Below are positions 9,211 to 18,229 of a stretch of DNA of 64,000 nucleotides, piece by piece. Below the pieces are notes generated by a model. It saw only the letters and a list, made by a program, of their open reading frames with translations. It was not told the DNA's origin and did no database searches. The position numbers were made by a program, and so were the translations under genes. Source of the DNA: CBDCUC01 sp965222485 (GTDB lineage Bacteria; Pseudomonadota; Alphaproteobacteria; Rhizobiales; Hyphomicrobiaceae); contig CBDCUC010000040.1 of assembly GCA_965222485.1 (NCBI GenBank), positions 806,001 through 870,000 on the forward strand, read 5' to 3'. Position 1 is the first letter of the stretch, and each line of letters opens with the position of its first letter.

Positions 9211-9315
9211 TCACTTTTGCTTACTGGCCTTAGCCTTCCTTGCTTTGCTCTTGCTCGGCTTTTCAGCCTTGGAGTCTGCCGGTTGAGGCGCGGCCTTGGT
9301 TTTTTTGGGCTTCAT
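9211..9315 (-). CDS. Short Lys-rich peptide (34 aa)
   Basis: A 34-codon ORF begins at an ATG preceded by a strong GAGGAGAAG site and ends in a TGA that overlaps the ribosome binding site of the next gene. The peptide begins MKPKKTKAAPQPADSKAEKP and ends KARKAKASKQK: about a third of residues are Lys or Arg, with Ala, Pro and Ser filling the rest and no hydrophobic core. It is therefore intrinsically disordered and strongly basic. The strong Shine-Dalgarno sequence and tight coupling to the acidic-tailed exported protein support it being translated. It may serve as a leader for translational coupling or as a small nucleic-acid- or membrane-binding peptide. No homologue is recognised. Confidence 0.6.
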   Translation of the reverse strand: MKPKKTKAAPQPADSKAEKPSKSKARKAKASKQK

Positions 9316-9474
9316 TGGAGCTTCTCCTCGTAGACATTTTGGAGGGACGCACCCCCCGGTACGGAAAAAAAGATGAGCCGGCACCACAAGTTTGACAAAC
9401 GAATAAAAAAAGCATTTAACATCAAAAATATTGAACTAATTTACGCGTCTTGCTCCCTTTTACGTCGACGGCAA

Positions 9475-10341
9475 ATGGACATCGCGCTTGCGAAAACCTT
9501 TCTCATGATTTCAGAGACCGGCAGCTTTAAAGAAGCCGCCGAACGCTTGAATGTTACCCAGTCCGCGATCAGCATGAGAGTAAAAGCGCTTGAAGGGGCG
9601 CTTGGCCGTTCGCTGTTTGAGCGCTCAAAGTCAGGTGCAAAATTGACTCCCGCAGGCGAACAGTTTCAACGCCACGCGTCTGCGATTATGCGCGTCTGGA
9701 ACCATGCTCAGCTTGAGGTTTCACTTGCCGATAGTCATGTGGATCATATCGCGGTTGGCGCCCAGTTGAGTTTGTGGGAAGGCTTCTTGCTGAACTGGGT
9801 TATGCGGCTACGGCATGATGTACCTCAACTGGCGATCACGGGAACATTTGGTTCTTCTACAGCAATGATAGAGCGTCTGATCGAAGGCACACTGGATATT
9901 GCTGTGGTCTACCGTGCACAGGCTCGTCCAGGTATCGAAATCGAGCATGTTTTGGATGAAGAACTCGTTCTGATTAGCAGCGAGCGTACGCCAACCCGAA
10001 AACCCGGGGCATCCTATGTTTTTGTAAACTGGGGTGAAGAGTTTTCCGCCGATCACGCAGCCGCTTACCCGGAGCTGTCATTGACCGGTCTGCAACTGGA
10101 TCTAGGTGTTATTGGCATCAACTATCTGCTGTCCACAAAGGCATCAGGATATTTTCCGCTACGCATCGCGCGTCCGTTGATCGAAAGTGGTGATGTGACT
10201 TTGGTCAAGCGCGCCAGGCGATTTGTCTACCCGGTCTTTGCTGCATACCCGGAGGATCGAGACCAGGAGTCCTATCAGCCTGTCCTCGCCTCCTTGCGCC
10301 GTGTTGCAGACGACGTCGCGCATCGCGCCACTGTGTCCTAA
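9475..10341 (+). CDS. LysR-family transcriptional regulator
   Basis: The 288-residue protein has the LysR N-terminal winged helix-turn-helix: FLMISETGSFKEAAERLNVT followed by QSAISMRVKALEGALGRSLF. An effector-binding domain of the periplasmic-binding type runs from about residue 90 to the end. LysR proteins usually activate or repress a nearby, often divergent, gene in response to a small molecule. The ATG at 9475 gives the usual short lead-in before the HTH; an upstream in-frame ATG at 9373 would add 34 atypical residues from an A/T-rich, probably regulatory, stretch. The divergent neighbour is the 9315-8827 unit, a plausible target. The ligand is unknown. Confidence 0.92.
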   Translation: MDIALAKTFLMISETGSFKEAAERLNVTQSAISMRVKALEGALGRSLFERSKSGAKLTPAGEQFQRHASAIMRVWNHAQLEVSLADSHVDHIAVGAQLSLWEGFLLNWVMRLRHDVPQLAITGTFGSSTAMIERLIEGTLDIAVVYRAQARPGIEIEHVLDEELVLISSERTPTRKPGASYVFVNWGEEFSADHAAAYPELSLTGLQLDLGVIGINYLLSTKASGYFPLRIARPLIESGDVTLVKRARRFVYPVFAAYPEDRDQESYQPVLASLRRVADDVAHRATVS

Positions 10342-10600
10342 CCACTATTGAGGGGCTAATGCCGTATGAAAAGCTTCAATAACCTCCATCGGCGAGCTCA
10401 GGGCGAATTGCAGGATTCTGGCGGTTGCCGCAAAAATGCACACTTTCTCCTCAATGCCTTAGTTCTTCAGAATTCACCTCGCCTCCCAACATGAGGCCGA
10501 TCGACCTTGACGGCGGGGACTTTCGCCCGGCACATGGCTGGTCCGAAGATAAACCTGTCCACCAAAACGATCGTCCAAACACAGACAAAAGAGACAGATC

Positions 10601-11812
10601 ATGCGTCAATCGCAAATTTCCCGCGCCGGGTTCACATGCGCACTCTTTGCGCTCCTTGTGGCGGGCTCCAATCCGGCTGCCGCGGCGTGCCAGAACACGG
10701 GAAAATTCTCCACATGGCTAAATGAGTACCGCCAGGAAGCCGCTGCAAACGGTATATCGCAACGAACCATTCGAGCCGCGTTGGGTGGCATGACGCTTGA
10801 TCGCGGGGTTATCCGGCGCGACCGTCGCCAGGGGTTTTTCGGCCAGAGCTTTTACAGTTTTTCGCGCAAGCTGGCAACGCAGCACCGCCTGAACGCAGGC
10901 CGCAAGAAGCTGAAAAAGTATAACTCGATATATGCGCGCGCCGAAAAGGAATACGGCGTACCGGGACCGGTGATCACAGCCTTCTGGGCGTTGGAGAGCG
11001 ACTTCGGAGTCGGTATGGGTGATCTGCCGGTTTTGCGCTCGTTGGCAACATTGGCTTACGACTGCCGGCGGTCCGATATGTTTCGTGCCGAATTAACTGC
11101 CGCATTGAAGATCATTGATCGAGGCGACTTGAAGCCCTCCGAGATGATCGGCTCATGGGCTGGCGAGTTGGGCCAGACACAGTTCCTGCCCACACACTAC
11201 TTAAACCACGCCATTGACTATGACGGCGACGGCCGGCGGAACCTGTTCCGCAGCAGCGCTGACATCATCGGTTCGACAGCCGCATACATAAACCACATTG
11301 GCTGGCGGCGCGGTGAGCCCTGGATACAGGAAGTCGTTCTGACCAAGAACCTACCGTGGGATCAAGCTGACCTGAAGATCAAGCACCCGCGTTCAAAATG
11401 GATCGCTTGGGGCGTCAAGCCTCGCAAAGGCCAATCGCTGCCCAATGACAATCTGCCCGCGTCGCTGCTTATACCCATGGGGCGCAAAGGCACAGCCTTT
11501 CTCGCCTACCAGAACTTCGATGTTTACCTGGAGTGGAACCAGTCGCTGAACTACTCGACAACTGCAGCCTACCTAGCAACGCGTATGGCTGGTGCACCAA
11601 GCATGCGTCGGCCACAAGGCATTCCAACGTTGACGCTTGATCAGGCCAAGCTGATGCAGAGAATATTGACCAAGCGCGGCTTTGATGTCGGTAAGATTGA
11701 TGGCATCATCGGCGCCAAGACACGAGCAGCCGTGAAAGCCATGCAGAAGAAATATGGAATGCCCGCGGACTCTTACCCAACTCCCGCCTTGCTCGCGCGA
11801 CTGCGCCAGTAA
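10601..11812 (+). CDS. Lytic murein transglycosylase (MltB/SLT_2 family) with peptidoglycan-binding domain
   Basis: The 403-residue periplasmic enzyme cleaves the glycan strands of peptidoglycan to give 1,6-anhydro-muramic ends. It begins with a signal peptide (core FTCALFALLVAGS, cleavage near AAAA). The catalytic SLT_2/MltB domain covers about residues 35-320; the catalytic Glu is in FWALESDFGVGMG, and GELGQTQFLPTHYL is the conserved muropeptide-binding stretch. The C-terminal part (about 340-403) is a peptidoglycan-binding domain 1 with GFDVGKIDGIIGAKTRAAVK. No lipobox is seen, so it is probably soluble in the periplasm. The length is normal for the family in alphaproteobacteria. Confidence 0.95.
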   Translation: MRQSQISRAGFTCALFALLVAGSNPAAAACQNTGKFSTWLNEYRQEAAANGISQRTIRAALGGMTLDRGVIRRDRRQGFFGQSFYSFSRKLATQHRLNAGRKKLKKYNSIYARAEKEYGVPGPVITAFWALESDFGVGMGDLPVLRSLATLAYDCRRSDMFRAELTAALKIIDRGDLKPSEMIGSWAGELGQTQFLPTHYLNHAIDYDGDGRRNLFRSSADIIGSTAAYINHIGWRRGEPWIQEVVLTKNLPWDQADLKIKHPRSKWIAWGVKPRKGQSLPNDNLPASLLIPMGRKGTAFLAYQNFDVYLEWNQSLNYSTTAAYLATRMAGAPSMRRPQGIPTLTLDQAKLMQRILTKRGFDVGKIDGIIGAKTRAAVKAMQKKYGMPADSYPTPALLARLRQ

Positions 11813-12003
11813 ACACAATCTGGCAGTTTAGACACGAGGATGCGGTACATAGACTGCTTAGGTTCGCGCGGATTGCTGCATATGCTGTCTTAAGAACCTG
11901 GCGCTATCACGCCAGTCCTCTGCGATCGGCCAGCGCCGTTTCACGTGGTGCGGCCTGACCGTTAGCATAACTTCGTACACGGAAAGACATTTGGCCGCAC
12001 TTA

Positions 12004-12019
12004 TGTTACATAGGTAACA
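12004..12019. promoter_or_regulatory. 16-bp perfect dyad, possible operator
   Basis: TGTTAC and GTAACA form a perfect inverted repeat around a 4-base centre (ATAG), about 190 bases before the FecR-domain gene. Its size and symmetry fit a binding site for a dimeric regulator. No regulator can be named. Confidence 0.35.
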
Positions 12020-12102
12020 GCCATTGGCACCGCTGGCTGCGAAACTGTCGCCAGGGAGAGTGCGGCTTGCTTTGGGTCGGCTCGTCGCGTGCCTGAAACG
12101 AA

Positions 12103-12128
12103 GTAAATGTTAACGTCCTGACATTTAC
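12103..12128. promoter_or_regulatory. 8-bp inverted repeat with 10-bp spacer, possible operator
   Basis: GTAAATGT and ACATTTAC are perfect inverted copies 10 bases apart, so the half-site centres are about 18 bases apart. The site is about 85 bases upstream of the FecR-domain gene start, a normal place for an operator. Confidence 0.35.
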
Positions 12129-12211
12129 GCTCTTTGCGTGCGTGGCTTGAGGCTTGATGTTGCCGCCCTCTGGCCGAAACTCGATAACAATGTTTAGGAG
12201 GCTTTAAGGCT

Positions 12212-13174
12212 ATGCAATCCGTCAGACATGTGCTGGGCGCGTTTGCGGGGCTTTGCCTGGGCGTCATGCCCGCGATCGCTGCACCTGGCGATCCCATCGG
12301 TTCTGCAATTCTTATCAAGCAAGACGTTAGAGCCGAACTCGTCGCCGACGTGCGCCAGCTGGCCATTGGCGATCCAGTCCGGCATCAGGAAACGATTATC
12401 GTTGGCGCTGACAGCACCAGCGAACTGGAACTCGTCGACAAGACAAAACTGGCATTGGGACCCGGTTCCCGCATTGTGCTGGACGAGTTTGTCTACAATC
12501 CTGACAAATCGGGTGGCTCGATCATCCTCAATTTGCTTCAGGGTACGTTCCGGTTCGTGACCGGCGTCGCCTCGAAGCCTTCCTACATCATCAACACGCC
12601 GACCGCATCGATCTCCGTGCGTGGCACCATCTTTGATCTGTTTGTCCGCAGTGACGGCTCGGCTTGGATTCTGCTTCTCGACGGTGGTACAGAAATATGC
12701 AACGCGAGGCTCGACTGTAAGGTTCACGACAAGCCGGGTTATCTGTTGCCGATAGACGCGGATGGCAATCTTGGCGAGCTGGTCAAGTGGACTGCGCTTC
12801 CCGGCCGTACGCAGTATGCGTTTGCGGATGCTTTTCCCTTTGTTGAGAGTCCGCCGTCGATTGATCCCACTCCGATCTTCACGGCAGCGGCAATCATGGC
12901 CGGCCTGGTTCCTGACGAAAAGGTCACGCCGCCGAAGAACAATGACAATTACGACAAACCGAAGCGCAAATCGAAGCCGAAACGTAAGGCTAAGCGGAAA
13001 ACCAAACCGCGCCGTAAGGTAACGACCAAGCGGCGACCAAAGCGCAACAATGACCAGGCAGCCAAGGATGCAGCGGCTGCGCTTATCACCGGACTTGCTA
13101 TCTATGGCGCAATAAAAGGCGGAAAGAAAAAGAAGCATCCGCGTCATCCGCCTTCCGACCACCACAGGTACTGA
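12212..13174 (+). CDS. Exported FecR-domain protein with Lys/Arg-rich tail
   Basis: The 320-residue protein starts with a signal peptide (MQSVRHVLGAFAGLCLGVMP, cleavage near AIAAPGD). A FecR beta-sandwich domain follows at about residues 55-155; it contains LVDKTKLALGPGSRIVLDEF and the hallmark INTPTASISVRGTIFDLFV. The family binds ligands or senses polymer and iron-related signals in the periplasm. After about residue 245 comes a strikingly basic Lys/Arg segment of about 45 residues, then a hydrophobic AAAALITGLAIYGAI stretch and a His/Lys-rich end. The stretch may be a membrane helix. It converges on a CHASE2 adenylate cyclase gene; such pairings suggest a shared sensing role, but this is inference. 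Confidence 0.87.
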   Translation: MQSVRHVLGAFAGLCLGVMPAIAAPGDPIGSAILIKQDVRAELVADVRQLAIGDPVRHQETIIVGADSTSELELVDKTKLALGPGSRIVLDEFVYNPDKSGGSIILNLLQGTFRFVTGVASKPSYIINTPTASISVRGTIFDLFVRSDGSAWILLLDGGTEICNARLDCKVHDKPGYLLPIDADGNLGELVKWTALPGRTQYAFADAFPFVESPPSIDPTPIFTAAAIMAGLVPDEKVTPPKNNDNYDKPKRKSKPKRKAKRKTKPRRKVTTKRRPKRNNDQAAKDAAAALITGLAIYGAIKGGKKKKHPRHPPSDHHRY

Positions 13175-13227
13175 TGCAATCCGCATCGGTTCGTTCCAAC
13201 GGTGAAGGGCAGTTAAGCGAACGAGAC

Positions 13228-13257
13228 AAGGGGCAGCGATGAGCTGCCCCTTATTTG
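13228..13257 (+). terminator. Terminator hairpin after the FecR-domain gene
   Basis: The 10-bp stem AAGGGGCAGC/GCTGCCCCTT has a 5-base loop and is followed by ATTTG. It lies between the convergent FecR and cyclase genes and may serve both strands. Confidence 0.72.
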
Positions 13258-13311
13258 CTGCGTCAGAACTGTTGGAAAAGCGCTAGCCCAATTGCTATCG
13301 GCAATAGCGCC

Positions 13312-15483
13312 CTATGCAGCCTCTTTGAGCCGGGCTTCATAAGCAGCCACCAATAAATCCAGCTTCCCCCCCGCCGCACCCTTCAGCGCCGTAAGCGCCT
13401 TAACCGCAGCGTCCATATCCCCGGCCTCACGTCCGGCATGGTAGGCGTCAATGGCTTCTTTCAGAGCCTTGAAGCCGTGCGTCCGCGCCGTCTCTTCATC
13501 GCCCATGATAGCATAGACACGCTCCCGCCTCTCCTTGCCGCGAGGTACGATTGTGTCGATGTGAATAAATGCGAAGTCGGGAGCCGCCGCCGCTGTTGAC
13601 GCTCCGGCAACAATGGGCAGTCCGTAGGTCTTTGTAACGCCCTCCAGGCGCGAGGCGACGTTAACGGCTTCTCCGATGATGGAATAATCGAAGCGTTGTG
13701 GCGAACCAAGATTACCGACACAGCAAGGCCCGGAATTTAGACCAATGCCGATGCGTACTTTTTCATGCGGTTTGCCCGTTCGTTCGCGCTCAGCATCTCC
13801 AGCGACATTGAGCCGTTCCAATTCTTCAACCATGCGCAACGCGGCCCGGCATGCGTTGCGTGCGTGATCGGGGTCATCAAGAGGGGCATTCCAGAACGCC
13901 ATGACGGCATCGCCGATATACTTGTCGATTGTGCCGCGTTCATCGAGAATTACCTCTGTCAGTGGTGTGAACAGCCGGTTCACGAATCTGACCAAGGTAT
14001 CTGCTGCCATACCTTCTGAAAGCCGCGAGAAGCCGCGCACATCGGAGAACAGAACCGTGAGCTCACGTGTCTCACCCCCTAGCTGCAGGCGCTCTGGATG
14101 TTCCGCCAATTCGTCGACGAGCGAAGGCGCCATGTAATGCGCAAAGGCTGAGCGCACACGTGCGCGTTCCAGGTCGGAAACGACATAGTTATGCAATGTC
14201 GTCACCGAATAAATCAGCATGAGTGCCAGAGATGGGTAGACCGGATCGAACAGGCTGCCGCCATAGGCAAATGCAACCCATGAAAACCCGAGTACGGCAA
14301 AAATTGACGACAACCCGATGATAGCTGCAATGACAGGCCCTGAGCGCCGGATCAACCAGCCAACCAACGCACCGGTAACGACGAGGAATACAAGCTCCGC
14401 ACCTGTCGCATAGTCTGGCCGTAACAAATGATCGCCTGAAATCATCTGCTCAAGGGCTTGGGCATGGACCTCGACACCAGGCACGGCGAGCTCAAGCGGC
14501 GTTGCGCGCAAGTCCAACAGCCCCGGTGCGCTCGATCCAATAACGATGTGCTTGCCGGTGACTTCAGACTTATCGAAGGTCCCTTCGATAACGCGATGCG
14601 CAGAGATTGATCGACGCGGGTCGGAATGGGAAAACCGTATCCATATTTGCCCGTCAGCATCCGTCGGAAGGACGGTCTTTCCAACGCGAACGCTCTCGAC
14701 GCCGGACTTCTGGCCGAACGAATAAACCTCGCTGCTTCCTGAAGATCGCACCTGCACCGTCGTCTCGCCGGACGCCAGGCGCAAACTTTCCAAGGGAAGA
14801 GACGGATAGATTTGATCGCCAATGCGCAACAGCAGCGGCAGGTGCCTGATGATCTGGTCATGCTCGGGCAACCAATTAACGGCGCCAAGTCCTTTGGCGG
14901 CACGTGTCAAGACGGGCAGGCTGGCATAGCCGCCCGAGAAGCCGGGCACGAACTCTTTCGGATCGTGACCTGCAAAAGCAAGACTTGCCCGTGGGGGATC
15001 AACAATGCCTTCTGCACCATCGATACCAATGAACCCCATAATCATTGGAGCGGCCTCAATCGCTTCGGCAAGGCGCTCATCGTTCGACGGCAACTGGCGC
15101 GCGCGCCGGGATAATTCGGCCAGGCGTTCATCACCTTCGAAAAGTCGCGCCAATGCTGATGGTGAAAGACGGTCGGGTTCCGGCAGCACCATATCGAGCG
15201 CGATGGCTTTGGCCCCTGCCTCCCGAAGGTTGTCAATCATTGTAGCGAGCTCGGTGCGCGCCCAAGGCCACTGCCCGAATTTTGCCAGCGATGCTTCGTC
15301 GATATCCACGATGCGCACGGGCAATTCAGGATCGAAATTGCGCGGCGACAGTCTCTGATAGGCGTCGAAGACCATCATACGAAAACGCGCAATCGGTTCC
15401 GGGTCAAATAGATAAAGACCGGTCGCAAACGCCAACAACAGGGTCGTAATCAGGGCATGAGCCGACGGTGTTCGCACGCGCAC
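13312..15483 (-). CDS. CHASE2-domain adenylate cyclase (class III)
   Basis: The 723-residue membrane protein has one N-terminal helix (ALITTLLLAFATGLYLF), a periplasmic CHASE2 sensor domain (about 35-370, including VRIVDIDEASLAKFGQWPW) and several membrane helices (about 380-460). A class III nucleotide cyclase domain completes it (about 490-665). Both metal-binding Asp are present (VLFSDVRGFS and KYIGDAVMAFW). Lys in DKYIGD and Asp in FDYSIIGEAVN fit ATP rather than GTP, and the transition-state Asn/Arg are in NVASR. It should turn an external signal into cAMP. The GTG at 15483 was chosen because AGGAGGAG lies 9 bases upstream; an earlier in-frame TTG adds 13 residues. It faces the FecR-domain gene. 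Confidence 0.94.
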   Translation of the reverse strand: MRVRTPSAHALITTLLLAFATGLYLFDPEPIARFRMMVFDAYQRLSPRNFDPELPVRIVDIDEASLAKFGQWPWARTELATMIDNLREAGAKAIALDMVLPEPDRLSPSALARLFEGDERLAELSRRARQLPSNDERLAEAIEAAPMIMGFIGIDGAEGIVDPPRASLAFAGHDPKEFVPGFSGGYASLPVLTRAAKGLGAVNWLPEHDQIIRHLPLLLRIGDQIYPSLPLESLRLASGETTVQVRSSGSSEVYSFGQKSGVESVRVGKTVLPTDADGQIWIRFSHSDPRRSISAHRVIEGTFDKSEVTGKHIVIGSSAPGLLDLRATPLELAVPGVEVHAQALEQMISGDHLLRPDYATGAELVFLVVTGALVGWLIRRSGPVIAAIIGLSSIFAVLGFSWVAFAYGGSLFDPVYPSLALMLIYSVTTLHNYVVSDLERARVRSAFAHYMAPSLVDELAEHPERLQLGGETRELTVLFSDVRGFSRLSEGMAADTLVRFVNRLFTPLTEVILDERGTIDKYIGDAVMAFWNAPLDDPDHARNACRAALRMVEELERLNVAGDAERERTGKPHEKVRIGIGLNSGPCCVGNLGSPQRFDYSIIGEAVNVASRLEGVTKTYGLPIVAGASTAAAAPDFAFIHIDTIVPRGKERRERVYAIMGDEETARTHGFKALKEAIDAYHAGREAGDMDAAVKALTALKGAAGGKLDLLVAAYEARLKEAA

Positions 15484-15889
15484 GTGGCTAGTCTCCTCCT
15501 GACAGACAGCGTTAACGGCCAATCCAACGGCAGCCGTGAGCTATTGGCACCATAGCGAACGCAGTTGTGTTGCGCCAATGCATGTTCATGTTGGTCCTCC
15601 ATTCCTGGACGTTGAGCAAGTCGACCAGTTCAAAACAGGACACATTGCACACATTAACCGCGTTCTGTCCCATTCAAGGACTTTAAGCCACCCCCGCGCC
15701 AGACCAGGCAGCACCCTGCACCTGCAAAAATGCCTATGTTTCGAATTCTGACGCAAGGAGTTCCAAATCCAACCCAATCCGGAAACCTCGCTGGCATTCA
15801 ACTTGCTTTCCATTCGACAACATCAAAATTGCAGCAGCGTAGGCAGGGCACATGTCAAAGCATGGTCCGGCAAATAAGGAGTAGCGATA
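15484..15889. other. Gene-free interval before the cupin-like gene
   Basis: This interval of 406 bases separates the divergent cyclase and cupin-like genes. Short frames inside it have no ribosome binding site and no recognisable domain. It should hold both promoters, but I can point to no distinct repeat or operator. Confidence 0.5.
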
Positions 15890-16855
15890 ATGGCTGAACT
15901 TGGCGGGACAGCATCCACAGCGACATTCAAAGACGGAGAGGCGGAGAAATTTGGCCACGACTTCGTTCACTTCAAGCACAATCTTCTTCAGTCCGGACTA
16001 TTTTCCGATGAAAAGCTGGCTGAGCTGATCGATCGCTATCCGCGTGAATACTACATGATCACCACAATGACCCAGCAGGGCGAAAAACCTGTATGGCGCA
16101 ATGGTGATCTCAATGGCGTTTCGGGCGAGTTCGCTATGGAAGCAATCAAGCAGGGCCGTCTCTGGCTGTGCCTGCGCCGCTTTGACATTGTCGCGCCCGA
16201 GTACGACGAATTGATCAACGACACGTTTGCTGACATCGCGCGCCAAAACCCTGGCCTCAAGACGCACGATCACAAGTCGAGCTTGTTGATTTCTTCACCG
16301 GGCGCGCGTGTCCTTTATCACGCTGATATTCCAATGGTTGCACTGTGGCATATTCGCGGCCGTAAGCGCGTCTGGCTTTACGACCCTGAAAACAAAAAAC
16401 ACCTTCCCGACGAAATACTGGAAGGCATCATTCTTCGTGAGACCGAAGAAGAACTTCGTTTCGATCCGGCCTGGGACAAGGAAGCCAAAAATGTTGTGCT
16501 TGAGCCTGGTGATGCACTGAGCTGGGCCCACAACGCTCCCCATCGTGTCGACAATCTTGATGAACTCAATGTCTCTGTGACGACGGATTACTTCACACCT
16601 GCTACACGCCGTCGCTACGGCGTCGTTTATGCCAACGGTCAATTGCGTCGTCGGCTCGGCATCAAACCTCGCAACCTAGATCCCAACGGGCTAAGTGCCT
16701 ACGCGAAATGCGCGGCCGCCCTGGTTGCGAAAAAAGCAGGCATCGGCAAATCCAGTGAAGTTGCAATGATCCAGAACTTCAAACTCAGCCACGAAATGCC
16801 AGGCGCGCTTGTGGATCTGCCAAATCATGAGCAACGACCGATCCCACAAGCCTAG
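15890..16855 (+). CDS. JmjC/cupin-like domain protein, possible Fe(II)/2-oxoglutarate oxygenase
   Basis: The 321-residue cytoplasmic protein resembles bacterial JmjC/cupin_8-like proteins. A putative iron triad is visible: H-x-D in VLYHADIPMVALWHI (about residues 143-156) and a distal His in NAPHRVDNLDELN (about 217-229). Between them is the strand LVLEPGD-type sequence (VVLEPGDALSWAHNAP), usual in cupins. This supports hydroxylase activity on a small molecule or protein, but the substrate cannot be deduced. The C-terminal 80 residues are basic and may bind a partner. The start ATG is preceded by AAGGAG about 8 bases upstream. The gene is transcribed alone and followed by a strong terminator. 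Confidence 0.83.
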   Translation: MAELGGTASTATFKDGEAEKFGHDFVHFKHNLLQSGLFSDEKLAELIDRYPREYYMITTMTQQGEKPVWRNGDLNGVSGEFAMEAIKQGRLWLCLRRFDIVAPEYDELINDTFADIARQNPGLKTHDHKSSLLISSPGARVLYHADIPMVALWHIRGRKRVWLYDPENKKHLPDEILEGIILRETEEELRFDPAWDKEAKNVVLEPGDALSWAHNAPHRVDNLDELNVSVTTDYFTPATRRRYGVVYANGQLRRRLGIKPRNLDPNGLSAYAKCAAALVAKKAGIGKSSEVAMIQNFKLSHEMPGALVDLPNHEQRPIPQA

Positions 16856-16902
16856 CAAACCGCTCAAGTCGAGCAGCAAGAGTTAGATCCTGCCCAGCCT
16901 CT

Positions 16903-16933
16903 GGCCCCGGAGTCACCTTCGGGGCCTTTTTTT
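16903..16933 (+). terminator. Rho-independent terminator
   Basis: The stem GGCCCCG/CGGGGCC with a 10-base loop is followed directly by seven T. It ends the cupin-like gene. The T run is only on the plus-strand side, so it is not a terminator for the permease gene that converges on it. Confidence 0.92.
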
Positions 16934-16952
16934 GTTTGCGAGAACTGCGCTT

Positions 16953-18191
16953 CTAGGACCCAAAAAAAAGAAGCATGAGGTTCGCAACAATGCCCACCGC
17001 CGGGACCCATATTGGCACGGTAAAAAGGTCCTCAGGTGCGCGCTCCTCACGCAGTTTGATGGCGATGAGAGCACCGCACACGAGTGCAAAAACCAAAAGC
17101 GTGATCCGGGACGTAATTTGTGCAAGCCCCTCCAAGGGTAGCAACACTGCAAAGGCAAGGGTGATGAGGCTCACAACCGCTGTCGCCACGAGCGGAGTCC
17201 GCGTCAATGGGCTGATCCGGCCAAGCCACCCCGGCAAACGACCACGGTCGGCCAAGCCATAGATGACACGAGATGCCATGATCATCTGAATAATCATGCC
17301 GTTGAGCGTCGCGAGAATTGCAATCACGCTAATAGTAAGTGGCGATAGATTGGTAACCTGTCCGAATACGAGACCGAGCGGTGCCTCCGACGCTGCCAAA
17401 ACCTCCGGCGGTACGCTTAGAACCGAAACAGCCGCGACGAGAAAATAAATGGCACCAGTGAGCGCAAGTGTCAGAAATATTGCCCGCGGCATAGTGCGTT
17501 GAGGCTCTTCGACCTCCTCGGCAACATTGACCATGTCTTCAAAGCCGATGAATGCAAAAAATGCGAACAATCCGGCTGCGAGAACACCGCTCCAGGCCGC
17601 TCCATCCAGTCCAATTTGAATGACGTCGCCCATCTTTGACAACAGCGCAGGTTCACCGAATAGGCCACCGCCCACGATCGCGACCAGTCCACCCAGCTCG
17701 ATTATCGTGAGAATAGCCGCGAACATAACCGACTGAACAATACCGACGGCCGCAACCGCGCCTGTGAAGGCAATAATCAACACGACGAGCGCGATGACGG
17801 GCACATCCACGAAATTTCGAATATAACCCGCGCAGCCAATGCTTATCGTGGCACCGGACACAATACCGGCCATCACCACCATCAATCCGACAACAAGGCT
17901 CAGCGCGGGAACCCTATAACCCTTCTCGACATATGCAGCTTCACCCGCGCTCACCGGCATGCGGCCGCAAAGCTCGGCAAAGCTTGCCGCGGAGAACGTC
18001 ATGACAAAGGCGGCAAGAAGAAACGATACCGGCGCAAAGTAGCCAGCCGCCCCCGCCGTTGCGCCAATTAAAACGTAGATGCCGGCACCGATTGTCACCC
18101 CAAGGCCGTAAAACACGACAAGTGGGAGCGTCAGAGCCCGTTTTAGTCGAGGCTCGTCGGGAATCACATGATCGGATGCCGGCTTCGCCAT
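16953..18191 (-). CDS. APC-superfamily amino acid permease
   Basis: The 412-residue integral membrane protein has about 11-12 hydrophobic helices. It starts with the APC signature in helix 1, FYGLGVTIGAGIYVLIG, where the unwound GAGIY stretch binds the amino group of the substrate. The FEDMVNVAEEVEEPQRTMPRA loop after helix 6 is also typical. It should import amino acids or related amines by cation symport or exchange; the substrate is unknown. I set the start at 18191 (MAKPASDHVIPDEP), eight residues inside the longest frame. It lies 38 bases downstream of ndh on the same strand and may be co-transcribed with it. Confidence 0.92.
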   Translation of the reverse strand: MAKPASDHVIPDEPRLKRALTLPLVVFYGLGVTIGAGIYVLIGATAGAAGYFAPVSFLLAAFVMTFSAASFAELCGRMPVSAGEAAYVEKGYRVPALSLVVGLMVVMAGIVSGATISIGCAGYIRNFVDVPVIALVVLIIAFTGAVAAVGIVQSVMFAAILTIIELGGLVAIVGGGLFGEPALLSKMGDVIQIGLDGAAWSGVLAAGLFAFFAFIGFEDMVNVAEEVEEPQRTMPRAIFLTLALTGAIYFLVAAVSVLSVPPEVLAASEAPLGLVFGQVTNLSPLTISVIAILATLNGMIIQMIMASRVIYGLADRGRLPGWLGRISPLTRTPLVATAVVSLITLAFAVLLPLEGLAQITSRITLLVFALVCGALIAIKLREERAPEDLFTVPIWVPAVGIVANLMLLFFGS

Positions 18192-18229
18192 TCGTGCATC
18201 GTCCGTAAGGACCACAATACGTGGTCACA

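Larger units (their letters stand above)
11813..12211. other. Gene-free interval upstream of the FecR-domain gene
   Basis: These 399 bases hold no supported gene. Two perfect inverted repeats in it are listed separately (12004-12019 and 12103-12128). The rest is unremarkable; the last 20 bases hold an AGGAGG ribosome-binding-type sequence before the next start. Confidence 0.55.

Noticed and set aside
12194..13186. 330-codon minus-strand frame over the FecR gene
   Set aside because: It is antisense to an FecR domain with a signal peptide and good start; the minus frame has no domain.
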